Counted from the first letter of the stretch, positions 1 through 8,657 are shown. The stretch: DNA of 64,000 bases from Bacteroidota bacterium (GCA_947453145.1 CANGFA010000007.1:1-64000), one strand, 5' to 3'. Notes: generated from the sequence alone by a model not told the origin. Translations and numbers: made by a program.

Positions 1-7
1 ACCGTCT

Positions 8-117
<110 letters not shown>

Positions 118-127
118 TTTATTAAAG

Positions 128-161
128 AATCCTCATCATTTATTTGATGAGGATTTTTTTT
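128..161 (+). terminator. rRNA operon terminator
   Basis: A perfect 11-bp stem (AATCCTCATCA at 128-138 with TGATGAGGATT at 145-155) around a 6-nt loop is followed by a T run. It lies directly after the 5S rRNA and should end the rRNA transcript. Confidence 0.9.
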
Positions 162-215
162 GCCTATACTTTCCCATAACATTTAATTTCCGATATTTAT
201 ATTCATTTGTTTAAA

Positions 216-249
216 CACAAAAATGCCCAGCGAATGCCAGGCATTTATT
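216..249 (-). terminator. Terminator of the methyltransferase gene
   Basis: Arms AAATGCC (221-227) and GGCATTT (240-246) form a hairpin. Read on the minus strand it is followed by a T-rich stretch and lies just after the stop of the 290-1036 gene. Confidence 0.6.
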
Positions 250-289
250 TAAGTTATTTATAAGGACTACTCAAATCACTTATAATTTT

Positions 290-1036
290 TTATTTCTTTT
301 TTGCAACTACTAGCCAATCCCATGGCTTTGGATTTTTTAACCAAGTTGGGGGTTTATGAAATTCAGTAGTCCAATCATATTTTATTTTTTCTATTTCTAA
401 TACTTTAAAACCTTCCATCTCAAGTAATAAGGTTAACTCTTCCTTCAAAAAATGCTTGGTAGGCACATCGTCAATATCAGTCACACCATCCTTTATGTAT
501 CTTATTTGTTCAATGGCTCTTTTACCTGTTGGCGCTTTATCTTTTTTAGCATTATCTACGTTGTATTTATTCGCAACAATATGGCTGAATAATTTTGATT
601 CCAGCGAAGGCACTACTAAAACAAGATCACCACCTTTTTTTATAAAGGAAGCCATATGCTTAAAAAACAAATTCCGCTTATTTAAATGCGCAGTTAAGAT
701 TGCATTAATACAAATGGCAGCATCGTATTTTACTGCAGGCACTTTAGATGCAGACATATCAACCCTTTGGTAGTTTATGTTTTGCAAGTCCTTGTATTTT
801 TGTGCTGCGATCTTTAAATTTTTGGCTGAAATATCTATTGCTTGTACTTTACCAAAATTAGGAGACAGTACAGGCATCCATTTTCCTACTGCACAACCAA
901 TATCAATTACCGACTTTTTTTTATTGGCAAAAGACAGTATAGACTTCACAATTTTTCCTGAAATATCATTTTTGAGTACGTCAAAAATTTCAGTTTCATA
1001 ATTTGGTGCTATTTTCTCCCAATACTTCTTTTCCAT
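290..1036 (-). CDS. Class I SAM-dependent methyltransferase
   Basis: The 248-aa protein has a Rossmann-type SAM-binding motif I (VIDIGCAVGKW, around residues 43-53), a following acidic strand end (VQAIDIS) and a motif IV-like segment (YDAAICINAIL). This fits a methyltransferase of the Methyltransf_11/25 type. The substrate cannot be inferred. No signal peptide is visible, so it is probably cytoplasmic. It stands alone between the rRNA terminator and the aldo/keto reductase, with its own terminator downstream. The ATG at 1034-1036 is the first in-frame start before the fold begins. Confidence 0.75.
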   Translation of the reverse strand: MEKKYWEKIAPNYETEIFDVLKNDISGKIVKSILSFANKKKSVIDIGCAVGKWMPVLSPNFGKVQAIDISAKNLKIAAQKYKDLQNINYQRVDMSASKVPAVKYDAAICINAILTAHLNKRNLFFKHMASFIKKGGDLVLVVPSLESKLFSHIVANKYNVDNAKKDKAPTGKRAIEQIRYIKDGVTDIDDVPTKHFLKEELTLLLEMEGFKVLEIEKIKYDWTTEFHKPPTWLKNPKPWDWLVVAKKK

Positions 1037-1129
1037 AATTAATTTATTTTTCTGCTTACTTCAATAATAAAACCTAACAATGTATTCCGTTAATATTTAG
1101 TTCCCTCATTTTTTTTAACTGACTACTTT

Positions 1130-2014
1130 TTAAGCAACTTCATGGCCAGTGGATGCTTGCCATAGTTTGTAAAAATCTTCTCTGGTTAATTCTATTTCCA
1201 TTGCATTTTTTGCACTTACAATTCTATCATATTTTGTGGTACCTATTACCGGGGCGATTTTAGCCGGATGAATATATAAGAAGGCCAATAATATTTCATT
1301 GACTCCTGTTTTGTATTTGTCTGCTAATTCATGGACAATTTTCAGAATCCTTTTATTCTTATCCTTTTTGTTTGCATCTTCAGTCCCCTCACTAAACAAT
1401 CTATTACCCAGTGGTGACCAGGATTGCGCTTCTATTCCCATATTTTGACATTGATCAAGTATGCCATCATCAAAAGCATTCATATGATTAACCGATATTT
1501 CAACCTGATGGTGTTCTATATTAATATACTTGGCAAGGGTAGCCACTTGGTGAGTGTTAAAATTGGATACACCAAAACTCCTTAGTTTACCTGCTGTCTT
1601 TAGTTTGGTAATAGTTTCCGCCACCTCAAATGGGTTTAATAACAAATCAGGACGATGGATCAATAGGGTGTCTATATAGTCTGTATTAAAATTTCTTAAG
1701 GAGTTCTCAACTGATATTGTTATGTGTTCAGCACTTGTATTATATGATTTTATAGCGTGTGCTGGTCTATTAGGGGTGAGCATATTAATGCCGCACTTGG
1801 TAATTAATTTTATTTGTTGACGTAAACTGCTGTTATTTTTTAGAGCTTGGCCAAAATCTGCTTCTGTAGTATAATGACCATAAATATCTGCGTGATCAAA
1901 TATGTTCAATCCAATTGACAGACATTGTTCAATGATTGTTTCGTATTGTTTTGTTGTAAAATTTTCACCCCATACGCCCCAGCGCATACATCCTACTATT
2001 GGATATTTCTTCAT
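1130..2014 (-). CDS. Aldo/keto reductase
   Basis: The 294-aa protein is an NAD(P)H-dependent oxidoreductase of the aldo/keto reductase family. The catalytic Asp and Tyr lie in IFDHADIYGHY (residues about 38-48), the Lys in LITKCGI (about 70), and the His in LLIHRPDLL (about 117). GVSNFNTHQ and the C-terminal PVIGTTKYDRI cofactor-binding motif are also present. It resembles the YdhF-like subgroup of general oxidoreductases. The physiological substrate is unknown. It has no close operon partner; about 90 bp separate it from each neighbour. Confidence 0.88.
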   Translation of the reverse strand: MKKYPIVGCMRWGVWGENFTTKQYETIIEQCLSIGLNIFDHADIYGHYTTEADFGQALKNNSSLRQQIKLITKCGINMLTPNRPAHAIKSYNTSAEHITISVENSLRNFNTDYIDTLLIHRPDLLLNPFEVAETITKLKTAGKLRSFGVSNFNTHQVATLAKYINIEHHQVEISVNHMNAFDDGILDQCQNMGIEAQSWSPLGNRLFSEGTEDANKKDKNKRILKIVHELADKYKTGVNEILLAFLYIHPAKIAPVIGTTKYDRIVSAKNAMEIELTREDFYKLWQASTGHEVA

Positions 2015-2066
2015 TGATATAAATTAGTTTATCTAAATTAAATCTTTTCCTTAAAGTACAGGCATA

Positions 2067-2099
2067 AAAAAAGGCGCTCTCGATAAGAGAACGCCTTTT
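2067..2099 (-). terminator. Terminator of the RRM gene
   Basis: Arms AAGGCG/TCTC (2071-2081) and GAGA/CGCCTT (2087-2097) form a stem with one C-A mismatch and a 5-nt loop. The flanking A and T runs allow it to work in both orientations. On the minus strand it follows the RRM gene and precedes the aldo/keto reductase. Confidence 0.8.
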
Positions 2100-2117
2100 G
2101 TATTGCAACGAGGTTGA

Positions 2118-2507
2118 TTAATATCTATTATATTCACCACCGCCATTACCACCGCGATCACGGTTGTAGCCACCGCCAGTACCACCGCGGTTGAAACCAC
2201 CACCACCGCCACGATTACCACCACCACCATAAGGCTTCTTGAAAGAAGATCTTTCGCCTTCAGGACGTGGAGTTGATTCGTTTACTACGATGTTACGACC
2301 TAATACTTCAGTGTCGTGTAATTGAGCGATAGCTGCTTTAGCTTCGTCATCATTAGCCATTTCAACAAAACCGAAACCTTTGCTTCTGTTGTTGTTAAAT
2401 TTGTCTGTTACAATTTTTGCACTTGCAACTGCTCCGAATGGAGTAAAAAGTGCTTCAAGATCTTCGCTAGTCATGTTCCAGCTAAGATTACCAACATAAA
2501 TGTTCAT
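2118..2507 (-). CDS. Glycine-rich RRM RNA-binding protein
   Basis: The 129-aa protein has one RNA recognition motif (residues 1-80) with RNP2 (IYVGNLSW, residues 3-10) and RNP1 (SKGFGFVEM, about 43-51). A flexible Gly/Arg/Asn-rich tail follows (about 95-129) with GGG, RGG-like and NRGG repeats. Such small RRM proteins are widespread in Bacteroidota and cyanobacteria and act as RNA chaperones or post-transcriptional regulators. The tail may drive self-association, which is inference. It is a single-gene unit with a 3' terminator. The initiator is the ATG at 2505-2507, as the RRM begins at residue 2. Confidence 0.92.
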   Translation of the reverse strand: MNIYVGNLSWNMTSEDLEALFTPFGAVASAKIVTDKFNNNRSKGFGFVEMANDDEAKAAIAQLHDTEVLGRNIVVNESTPRPEGERSSFKKPYGGGGNRGGGGGFNRGGTGGGYNRDRGGNGGGEYNRY

Positions 2508-2656
2508 GTTCTTTAAAATTAAGTGATCTAAAAACTAATGTAGGCGACATTGCTTTCCATTAGCGTTACCGAAGATAGGGATAATAACATCAATTCCAAC
2601 ATAATCTACACAAATTCCCCCCAATTGGCGGTAAATACATCCTAAAAACTAACAAA

Positions 2657-2686
2657 AAACCCTTTCTGAGGGTTCAGAAAGGGTTT
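2657..2686 (-). terminator. Terminator of the rpsF-rpsR-rplI operon
   Basis: A perfect 13-bp stem (2657-2669 with 2674-2686) and a 4-nt loop are followed on the minus strand by a T run. It lies 60 bp after the rplI stop codon. About 150 bp between this hairpin and the RRM start hold no other gene that I can see. Confidence 0.92.
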
Positions 2687-2745
2687 AAAGGGGTAGGTTT
2701 GTAGTACTTTGGAGTACAAACCTGGTTATTTGACGTAGCTAAAGA

Positions 2746-3195
2746 CTATGCTTCAGCAGCGATTTCTATGTCTATTTCGGTAGTTTGACCGTTACCAAAG
2801 TCGATAGTTGCTTTGTAAGCACCTAATTCCTTGATTTCGTCCGCCACCGTAATTCTTCTTCTGTCAATTTCATATCCTTTTTGCTCACGAATTGCTTTCG
2901 TTACTTGTAAAGATGTGATTGAACCGAAGATTTTATTGTTTGCACCCACCTTTGCAGACAATTTAACTGGGCTAGCAGTTAAGGTAGCAATTACACTTGT
3001 GATTTCAGCTAGCATCGCAGCTTCTTTCTTAGCCTTTGCTTTTAAACGCTCTTCTAATTGCTTTAAATTGGAAGAGTTTGCTTCAACTGCATGCTTAGTT
3101 GGGAATAAAAAGTTACGAGCGAATCCGTTTTTTACGTTTACTAATTCGTCCTTGCCTCCTAAGTTGTCTACTTCTTTAATTAATATTACTTGCAT
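2746..3195 (-). CDS. rplI: 50S ribosomal protein bL9
   Basis: The 149-aa product begins MQVILIKEVDNLGGKDELV, the classic bL9 N-domain that binds 23S rRNA, followed by NGFARNFLFP (residues about 22-31). A long connecting helix (about 40-75) and a C-terminal globular domain follow. The frame is open 21 nt further upstream, but the family always starts at this MQVIL/MKVIL, so the ATG at 3193-3195 is chosen. It is the last gene of the minus-strand unit rpsF-rpsR-rplI and is separated from rpsR by 105 nt that can fold. Confidence 0.97.
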   Translation of the reverse strand: MQVILIKEVDNLGGKDELVNVKNGFARNFLFPTKHAVEANSSNLKQLEERLKAKAKKEAAMLAEITSVIATLTASPVKLSAKVGANNKIFGSITSLQVTKAIREQKGYEIDRRRITVADEIKELGAYKATIDFGNGQTTEIDIEIAAEA

Positions 3196-3212
3196 TGTTA
3201 TTTTTTTAGTTC

Positions 3213-3250
3213 CCAAGAGCCCAGCATTTCACTGCTGTCACTCGCCTTGG
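3213..3250 (-). promoter_or_regulatory. Structured rpsR-rplI intergenic RNA element
   Basis: Nested arms can pair: CCAA (3213-3216) with TTGG (3247-3250), GAG (3217-3219) with CTC (3241-3243), and CAGCA (3222-3226) with TGCTG (3233-3237) around a 6-nt loop. The element sits 18 nt upstream of the bL9 start codon inside the operon. It has no T run, so it is not a typical terminator. It may protect the mRNA, act as a processing site or control bL9 translation. Function is inferred. Confidence 0.45.
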
Positions 3251-3300
3251 TTGAATCATTGGATTGTTGCCGCGAGATTAGGGATGGTTTACTAATTTGT

Positions 3301-3564
3301 TTATTTCATTAAGTCTGTTACGTATGGTAACAAAGCCATTTGACGTGATTTCTTAATAGCGTCAGCTACTTTACGTTGGTATTTTAAAGAGTTACCGCTT
3401 AAACGACGTGGTAACATTTTACCTTGCTCATTTAAAAATTTCTTTAAAAAATCGATGTCTTTGTAATCTACATACTTGATACCATACTTCTTAAAACGAC
3501 AGAATTTCTTCTTTGGTTTTTCCTGTTTGATCGCTGTAAGGTATTTGATTTCATTCTTTGCCAT
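3301..3564 (-). CDS. rpsR: 30S ribosomal protein bS18
   Basis: The 87-aa protein contains the bS18 core: [20 protein letters not shown], then [17 protein letters not shown] and [19 protein letters not shown]. bS18 binds the 16S rRNA platform as a pair with bS6, whose gene lies 16 nt upstream. The length is usual for Bacteroidota, with a basic N-terminal extension before the core. The gene order bS6-bS18-bL9 is the standard one. Confidence 0.97.
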   Translation of the reverse strand: MAKNEIKYLTAIKQEKPKKKFCRFKKYGIKYVDYKDIDFLKKFLNEQGKMLPRRLSGNSLKYQRKVADAIKKSRQMALLPYVTDLMK

Positions 3565-3580
3565 GTTGGTAAAAATTTAA

Positions 3581-3934
3581 TTAAGCCTCTTGTGCTTTGT
3601 GAACAGGGAAACCGCCGTTTCTCTTAATGTGGTTATACTCGACTGCGTACTTGTCAAGTCTTGTAATCATGTGACGCATAATTTGCTCGTCACGTAAAAA
3701 TTGAACTTTCAATTTTTCATTTAGGTCAGAAGGACCAGTGAATTCTAGTACCCAGTAGATACCAGTTGTTTTCTTATCGATAGGATAAGCAAGTGATTTT
3801 AAACCCCAAGGATTTGAGGCTACAGTGTCACCACCATTTTCTTTGATGATGTCTTGGTATTTTTTCTGAGCTGATTTAAAATCATCTTCAGATAATACCG
3901 GTGTGAAAATCACCATTAATTCGTAATTGTTCAT
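3581..3934 (-). CDS. rpsF: 30S ribosomal protein bS6
   Basis: The 117-aa protein starts MNNYELMVIFTPVLSEDDF, matching the bS6 ferredoxin-like fold, with TTGIYWVLEFTGP and a C-terminal LDKYAVEYNHI segment. The frame is open 45 nt further upstream to 3979, but that extension overlaps a foldable leader and has no family counterpart. The ATG at 3932-3934 is therefore preferred. It is the first gene of the rpsF-rpsR-rplI operon. Confidence 0.96.
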   Translation of the reverse strand: MNNYELMVIFTPVLSEDDFKSAQKKYQDIIKENGGDTVASNPWGLKSLAYPIDKKTTGIYWVLEFTGPSDLNEKLKVQFLRDEQIMRHMITRLDKYAVEYNHIKRNGGFPVHKAQEA

Positions 3935-3966
3935 TACTTGAATTTTTTGGTTAAATAATTGGTTTT

Positions 3967-4016
3967 TCCCAGTGGACACTCTTTACCAGAGCGAATCAGC
4001 CAAAACTGATTTGGGA
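3967..4016 (-). promoter_or_regulatory. Structured rpsF leader, candidate S6:S18 autoregulatory RNA
   Basis: Between the promoter and the rpsF ATG the transcript can form a three-way fold. A closing helix TCCCA/TGGGA (3967-3971 with 4012-4016) encloses two hairpins: CTCT/AGAG (3979-3982, 3988-3991) and ATCAG/CTGAT (3995-3999, 4006-4010). The bS6:bS18 complex represses its own operon through an mRNA structure in many bacteria. I could not confirm the specific conserved motif of that class here. Confidence 0.45.
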
Positions 4017-4019
4017 GGG

Positions 4020-4027
4020 CAAAGGTA
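4020..4027 (-). promoter_or_regulatory. -7 promoter element of the rpsF operon
   Basis: TACCTTTG on the minus strand is an exact match to the Bacteroidota -7 consensus TAnnTTTG. It lies 85 nt upstream of the rpsF ATG, leaving room for the structured leader. Confidence 0.65.
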
Positions 4028-4032
4028 GGTTA

Positions 4033-5100
4033 TTATTGTGGATTTTCGGTCATTTTTAGGGTAAAAATGAGGGCTACTGGAAAATGATCGCTATACCCAG
4101 CGTTGAACTGGTTGCCGTTGTAAGTTCTTTTAGGATATCCTGCATATTTTCCGGTTGATTCTATCATCTCTTCATTCTTATAAATAATTGGTTTATAATT
4201 ATTTAGACTAAAATTGATCCTTCCAAGGGGTTGTGCATTTTTCCATTGGGTACTCACTAAAATTTGGTCAAATAAGTTCCAAGCATCATTGTAGGCAATA
4301 CTGCCAATGCCTGCTTTATACAATTTATCAAATGGGTTTGTCATTTTAAGCTGTTGTATACTTTTATTATTGGGGTTGTCATTAAAGTCACCCATGACAA
4401 TAAATTTAGCTCCTGTATCCAGCAAGCGAACACTGTCCATGATTTTTTTGCAAATGCTACTCGCCCAGATTCTTTTACTTGCTGAACTTTTTTCGCCACC
4501 CCTTCTGCTTGGCCAATGGTTTACCAAAATATGAACCCATTCGTTATTTAAACGACCCTTAACGTATAAAATATCCCGGGTTGCATAGGTATTAAAATGG
4601 GTTTCATCGGTTAAAGTATAGGGACGGTATTGATAAGGAATAAATTGAGCTGGATTATAAAGAAGTGCTACATCTACACCTCTAGGATCTTTTGAGTCAA
4701 AGTGAATATATCTATAATGGTACTTTTTTAAAAGGGCACTTTCAATTAAATTAGTAAGGACTATTTTATTTTCAATTTCTGCCAAACCCAATAATGCAAT
4801 TCCATTTACATTTTCGATAACACCTAATCTGTAAATTACATTTGACAAACGATTTGCCTTTATCCCATAGACAAATTGAGTATATTTTTTTTCGCTATGG
4901 GGTAAAAAATCCTCATCTACAACATTCACTTGATTGATGGTATCATAAAAGTTCTCGCAGTTATAAAATCCAATTAGGAGCTGCTGTTTATTTTGCTGTA
5001 GTCGTTGATATTGTGCGATGGAATTTTTATTAAAAAACAGAAAAAATAAAACGTATATACTTTGTCTTGCTATTTGATACGAAACCTTTTTTAAATGCAT
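4033..5100 (-). CDS. Secreted endonuclease/exonuclease/phosphatase-family nuclease
   Basis: The 355-aa protein has a signal peptide (hydrophobic YVLFFLFF, likely cut near residue 29) and a full EEP/DNase I-like catalytic set. This is NCEN (47-50), LAEIE (E108), RGVDVALLY (140-148), HWPS (195-198), GDFND (237-241) and SDHFPV (337-342). The family hydrolyses phosphodiester bonds with divalent metal through the Asn/Glu/His/Asp residues seen here. It should act outside the cytoplasmic membrane. It is divergent from a TonB-dependent receptor and a DUF5689 lipoprotein, which suggests a role in nucleic-acid breakdown for uptake. A phosphatase substrate cannot be excluded. Confidence 0.85.
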   Translation of the reverse strand: MHLKKVSYQIARQSIYVLFFLFFNKNSIAQYQRLQQNKQQLLIGFYNCENFYDTINQVNVVDEDFLPHSEKKYTQFVYGIKANRLSNVIYRLGVIENVNGIALLGLAEIENKIVLTNLIESALLKKYHYRYIHFDSKDPRGVDVALLYNPAQFIPYQYRPYTLTDETHFNTYATRDILYVKGRLNNEWVHILVNHWPSRRGGEKSSASKRIWASSICKKIMDSVRLLDTGAKFIVMGDFNDNPNNKSIQQLKMTNPFDKLYKAGIGSIAYNDAWNLFDQILVSTQWKNAQPLGRINFSLNNYKPIIYKNEEMIESTGKYAGYPKRTYNGNQFNAGYSDHFPVALIFTLKMTENPQ

Positions 5101-5244
5101 CTGTTATAATTTTTCGTTCAGCTATTTTCGCAATTGGGCTTTTATAGTATTAGCAATAATATATTTTAAAGTGCTTACTGGGCAAGTATTTTCCGAACCG
5201 CAATGCGTTTAAATATGCGTCATATTTGAGATTCAATCCTGAAT

Positions 5245-7725
5245 ATGTTTTTAAAGTATATAGTAGCAATGATTTTCTTTTTATTGATAGTGCAACACGC
5301 ACAATCACAAATAGCAAGCGAAACTGGGAATCAAAGTGAAGCGCAAAATGAAATTCAAAATTTGATTCAGGAGGAAGATGCATACGCACACAACAATATG
5401 ACTTTGGTATCCAGTTTGTTAAATGCCGGGGTAAATCCATTGTATAATTTTGTTATTTATAATGGGCGTATTTTTTCATGGAATCTTAGAGGTGAAAATC
5501 AGACATTGAAAATTATAGACGGGATCAATTGGCGTTCAAATATTAAAATGTGGAGTGCGGATCATTTATTTACAGGGATTAATTTTGCTTATAAAAAAAC
5601 GGAAACAATTATAAACGGGGCAATCTCCAATAATGGGTATTGGCCTGATGCTTCTGTAAGTATAATAAGTTCTGAAAATACAATTCAAAAAAAAGAGATT
5701 GCCGTTTTGGGAACTTTTACTAGCACAAGTAGCGTTAATAATTTAAAATCCATTGCCCTGCGTTATATATCTGGACTTGAAGCACATCAAGTTTATTGGA
5801 GTTCAGCTATTAAAATAGAAGATGCACCATTGGGCGTGTTACCAAATGGATTTAAGAAGTCCCTTCATTTGTTTTATAGAATTGATAAAATTTTAAATAA
5901 GCAAGCAAGTATTGGATTGTCTATTTTATGGAATATTTCTGATCAAGGTAGGGCTGCTACCACTACCAATGAAATGGTTTTACTTAGCCAACAAAGAGCA
6001 TATAGCCCCAATTGGGGGTGGTATCATCAACAAGCATATTTCCCTAGTACACGGCAAACTAATGTGCCCATCATTAGTTTGAGGTACCAAAAAAAATGGA
6101 ACGAAAAAAGCTTTTTTTACCTTGACAATGGACTGCTCATTGGGAAAGAATCAAGCTCCAACTTAGAGTGGACCAATACCCGTGATCCTCGTCCAGATTA
6201 TTACAAATACTTGCCCAGCTATCTTTTAGATACTGCTTTAAGTGCACAATTAAGTTCCTGGTATCAACAACACCCCAATGAATTACAAATTCATTTTGAT
6301 CAATTAGAGCGAATTAATAAAGCGTCCGCAAACCATCAATCCTTTTATATGGTGAATCAAGAAAACAGGGATTTAAACTTGCTGCACGGAAGTATGCTTT
6401 TTACCCATCAATTAATACAAAAAAGAAGTATTCTAATAGGTGTTGAATATGCTATGGATCAAATTCATTTTTACAATACCATTAAGGATTTATTGGGTGG
6501 AGATTTTTACTATAATTACAATAGTTGGATGAATGATGATACTTTGTCTTTAAGTTTTCAGCAAGATGTTTTAAAACCCAATAGGAAAATAAAGCAAGGG
6601 GAAAGATGGGGTGCCGATTATACGATGCGTTCTTTTAGGGCAAAACCTTGGATGCAGTTACAAAGTAGGGGCCCTATTTTTGAATCCACCCTGGCGATTG
6701 GATATGGGTTAGAAGGAATAGAAAGAATTGGGTTCAATCAAAATGGGTTGTTTGCTAATTCTAAAGGGAGTGGAGGTATTACTTATTTTTCCACTGCCAA
6801 TATAAAAGCCCAAGCTGTTTATAAATTAAACGGAAGGTTTTATGTAAGATCTATCTTGTTTTCGAAGTGGACGCCCCCTTCGTATAATAGTATATTTTCT
6901 GATCCAGAAATTAATGCATCCCCTTCTCCTTATGCATTACAAGAAAGTCAATATGGCGCCGACTTTAGTATTTTTTATAGAGCGCCCAGTTTTAAATCTT
7001 CTTTAAGTTTTTATCAAAAATTAAATAAGAATGAATCCGAAAATAGGATGTTTTATCATGATGCATACGCGCTTTTCGTATATGGGGTAATAGGTCGTAT
7101 CAATAGCGTTTATAATGGTATTGAATATGAAGCTGAATCTAACTTAATTCAAAATGTAAAAATGAATTATGCGTTTACTTTCTCCAATAGCAATTACCAA
7201 GACAATCCTAGTTATCAATTTTTGGACGTAAATAATTTACAAATTAAAGAGTCGGGTCTCTTGCTCATAAAAGATTTACCAATAAATAAAAGCCCCAAAT
7301 ATGTAAACGCTTTATCTATTCTATTTCAACCCGTTTATGGGTTCACCCTTGGCATTGCTTTGGTTTATGCACAACAGCGACTGGTGGACCTGAATTTATT
7401 TAGACGTAGTGACTGGGTAAAAAACAAAGTAGATCCAATTAGTTGGTCAATCATACAAAATCCAACTTATTTAAATGACCAGTTGGTTACCAATGCATTT
7501 GCTTCAAAATCATTTCAGTTTAAGGCCTATAAAAATACGCATAAAACAGGGAGGTGGAATATGAGTTTGAGCGCCAGAAACTTATTTAATGTGCTAATTC
7601 CAATTATAGCTTACGAGCAAACCAGGTTTGATTATCTCCGCTTTAATAAAGACAAATTTGCGTTAAAATATTTAATGGATGCAGGCACTAGTTTCTCTTT
7701 TCGGTTTCAATTACAAATTCAATAA
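5245..7725 (+). CDS. TonB-dependent outer membrane receptor
   Basis: The 826-aa protein has a signal peptide (residues 1-21, ending AQS-Q) and a plug-like segment (about 55-140) with NGRIFSWNLRG and the IDGINWRS motif. About 650 residues of alternating aromatic beta strands follow, typical of a 22-stranded barrel, ending on FSFRFQLQIQ. It lacks the carboxypeptidase-like N-terminal extension common in SusC proteins. It should import a substrate across the outer membrane with ExbB/ExbD/TonB energy; an exbB/exbD pair lies at 25706-26764. The lipoprotein gene follows after 5 nt. A near-consensus -7 box (CATATTTG, 5221-5228) lies 16 nt before the ATG. Confidence 0.85.
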   Translation: MFLKYIVAMIFFLLIVQHAQSQIASETGNQSEAQNEIQNLIQEEDAYAHNNMTLVSSLLNAGVNPLYNFVIYNGRIFSWNLRGENQTLKIIDGINWRSNIKMWSADHLFTGINFAYKKTETIINGAISNNGYWPDASVSIISSENTIQKKEIAVLGTFTSTSSVNNLKSIALRYISGLEAHQVYWSSAIKIEDAPLGVLPNGFKKSLHLFYRIDKILNKQASIGLSILWNISDQGRAATTTNEMVLLSQQRAYSPNWGWYHQQAYFPSTRQTNVPIISLRYQKKWNEKSFFYLDNGLLIGKESSSNLEWTNTRDPRPDYYKYLPSYLLDTALSAQLSSWYQQHPNELQIHFDQLERINKASANHQSFYMVNQENRDLNLLHGSMLFTHQLIQKRSILIGVEYAMDQIHFYNTIKDLLGGDFYYNYNSWMNDDTLSLSFQQDVLKPNRKIKQGERWGADYTMRSFRAKPWMQLQSRGPIFESTLAIGYGLEGIERIGFNQNGLFANSKGSGGITYFSTANIKAQAVYKLNGRFYVRSILFSKWTPPSYNSIFSDPEINASPSPYALQESQYGADFSIFYRAPSFKSSLSFYQKLNKNESENRMFYHDAYALFVYGVIGRINSVYNGIEYEAESNLIQNVKMNYAFTFSNSNYQDNPSYQFLDVNNLQIKESGLLLIKDLPINKSPKYVNALSILFQPVYGFTLGIALVYAQQRLVDLNLFRRSDWVKNKVDPISWSIIQNPTYLNDQLVTNAFASKSFQFKAYKNTHKTGRWNMSLSARNLFNVLIPIIAYEQTRFDYLRFNKDKFALKYLMDAGTSFSFRFQLQIQ

Positions 7726-7730
7726 AATTT

Positions 7731-8591
7731 ATGAAAAACAAATTATGGTTATTTGGATCAACTACCTTGGTAGTGGTGTATTTATTTTTGACACCAGCCT
7801 GTTTTAAAAAAGCAGCAAATGCTGCGACCAATATAAATTTTGGAGACTCTATTACCACTATCAAAAACTTTCGAAAAATACACAATATGGGTATGGCTGA
7901 ATTTATTGGACAGCCTATTTTTATTCAGGGTACCGTAGTCGCAAATGACGAACATGACAATGTATATAAATCATTGTACTTGCAGGATCCAACTGGAGGC
8001 ATTGTTATTTTATTAGATGGACTTTCCTTGTATCAAACTTATCCTGTTGGAACGCTCTTAAAAATTAACACGCAAAATTTATTTTTAACCGATTACCGAC
8101 GCATGGTACAATTGGTTGCATCGGTGGATTCTAGTAGTGGAACTTTGACTACATCGGGTATCCCTTCTCCACTATTTTCAAAGTATATTCATGTGGTAGC
8201 AGAGAATCAACCTATTCATCCCTTGGTGGTTGGGTTTAAAAATTTGTCGGATAGTTTGCAAGGCAGGCTCATTCAAATTAGCACCGTGGAATTTAGCGCT
8301 TCGGATACTGGGCAAACCTATGCCGATAAAAAAAATAAATTGGGACTTAGTAGAAGTTTGAAATTTTGTACAGGGGGTACAATTTATTTAAGAACTAGTG
8401 GATATGCCGATTTTGCGGGAGTTAAAACCCCCTCTGGAAACGGGATCGTGATAGGGGTTTATTCCGTGTACAATACCGAAAAACAAATTATATTAAGAGA
8501 TACAAATGACATTTTGTTAAACACAAAACGTTGTACGGGTGCAGCTTGGCTGCAAAATTTACCTCAAACTGCCCCTAGGCAAGGAAATTAG
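7731..8591 (+). CDS. DUF5689-type OB-fold lipoprotein
   Basis: The 286-aa protein has a hydrophobic N-terminus and a Cys at residue 24 (FLTPACFKK), a plausible but imperfect lipobox. Residues about 60-110 read FIQGTVVAND...SLYLQDPTGGIVILLDG, the signature of OB-fold domains in secreted nucleases and DUF5689 proteins. A second similar beta-rich region ends IVIGVYSVYNTEKQIILRD. It is co-transcribed with the TonB-dependent receptor (5-nt gap) and is probably its surface-exposed partner that binds the ligand. The nucleic-acid ligand is inferred from the fold and the neighbouring nuclease. Confidence 0.75.
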   Translation: MKNKLWLFGSTTLVVVYLFLTPACFKKAANAATNINFGDSITTIKNFRKIHNMGMAEFIGQPIFIQGTVVANDEHDNVYKSLYLQDPTGGIVILLDGLSLYQTYPVGTLLKINTQNLFLTDYRRMVQLVASVDSSSGTLTTSGIPSPLFSKYIHVVAENQPIHPLVVGFKNLSDSLQGRLIQISTVEFSASDTGQTYADKKNKLGLSRSLKFCTGGTIYLRTSGYADFAGVKTPSGNGIVIGVYSVYNTEKQIILRDTNDILLNTKRCTGAAWLQNLPQTAPRQGN

Positions 8592-8657
8592 TTGTCAGCT
8601 TGTCAGTATTATGTCTTTGGTACCTTTATTGCTATAACATCATCAAATAGTATTATT

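Noticed and set aside
2831..3295. 154-codon plus-strand ORF opposite rplI
   Set aside because: It is a shadow of the clear bL9 gene on the other strand, with a hydrophobic, low-quality translation and no family motif.
3935..3979. N-terminal extension of bS6
   Set aside because: The extension has no counterpart in the family and lies in the foldable leader, so the ATG at 3932-3934 is kept.
5150..5440. 96-codon minus-strand ORF across the EEP/TonB intergenic region
   Set aside because: It overlaps the receptor signal peptide on the opposite strand and shows no coding-like features.
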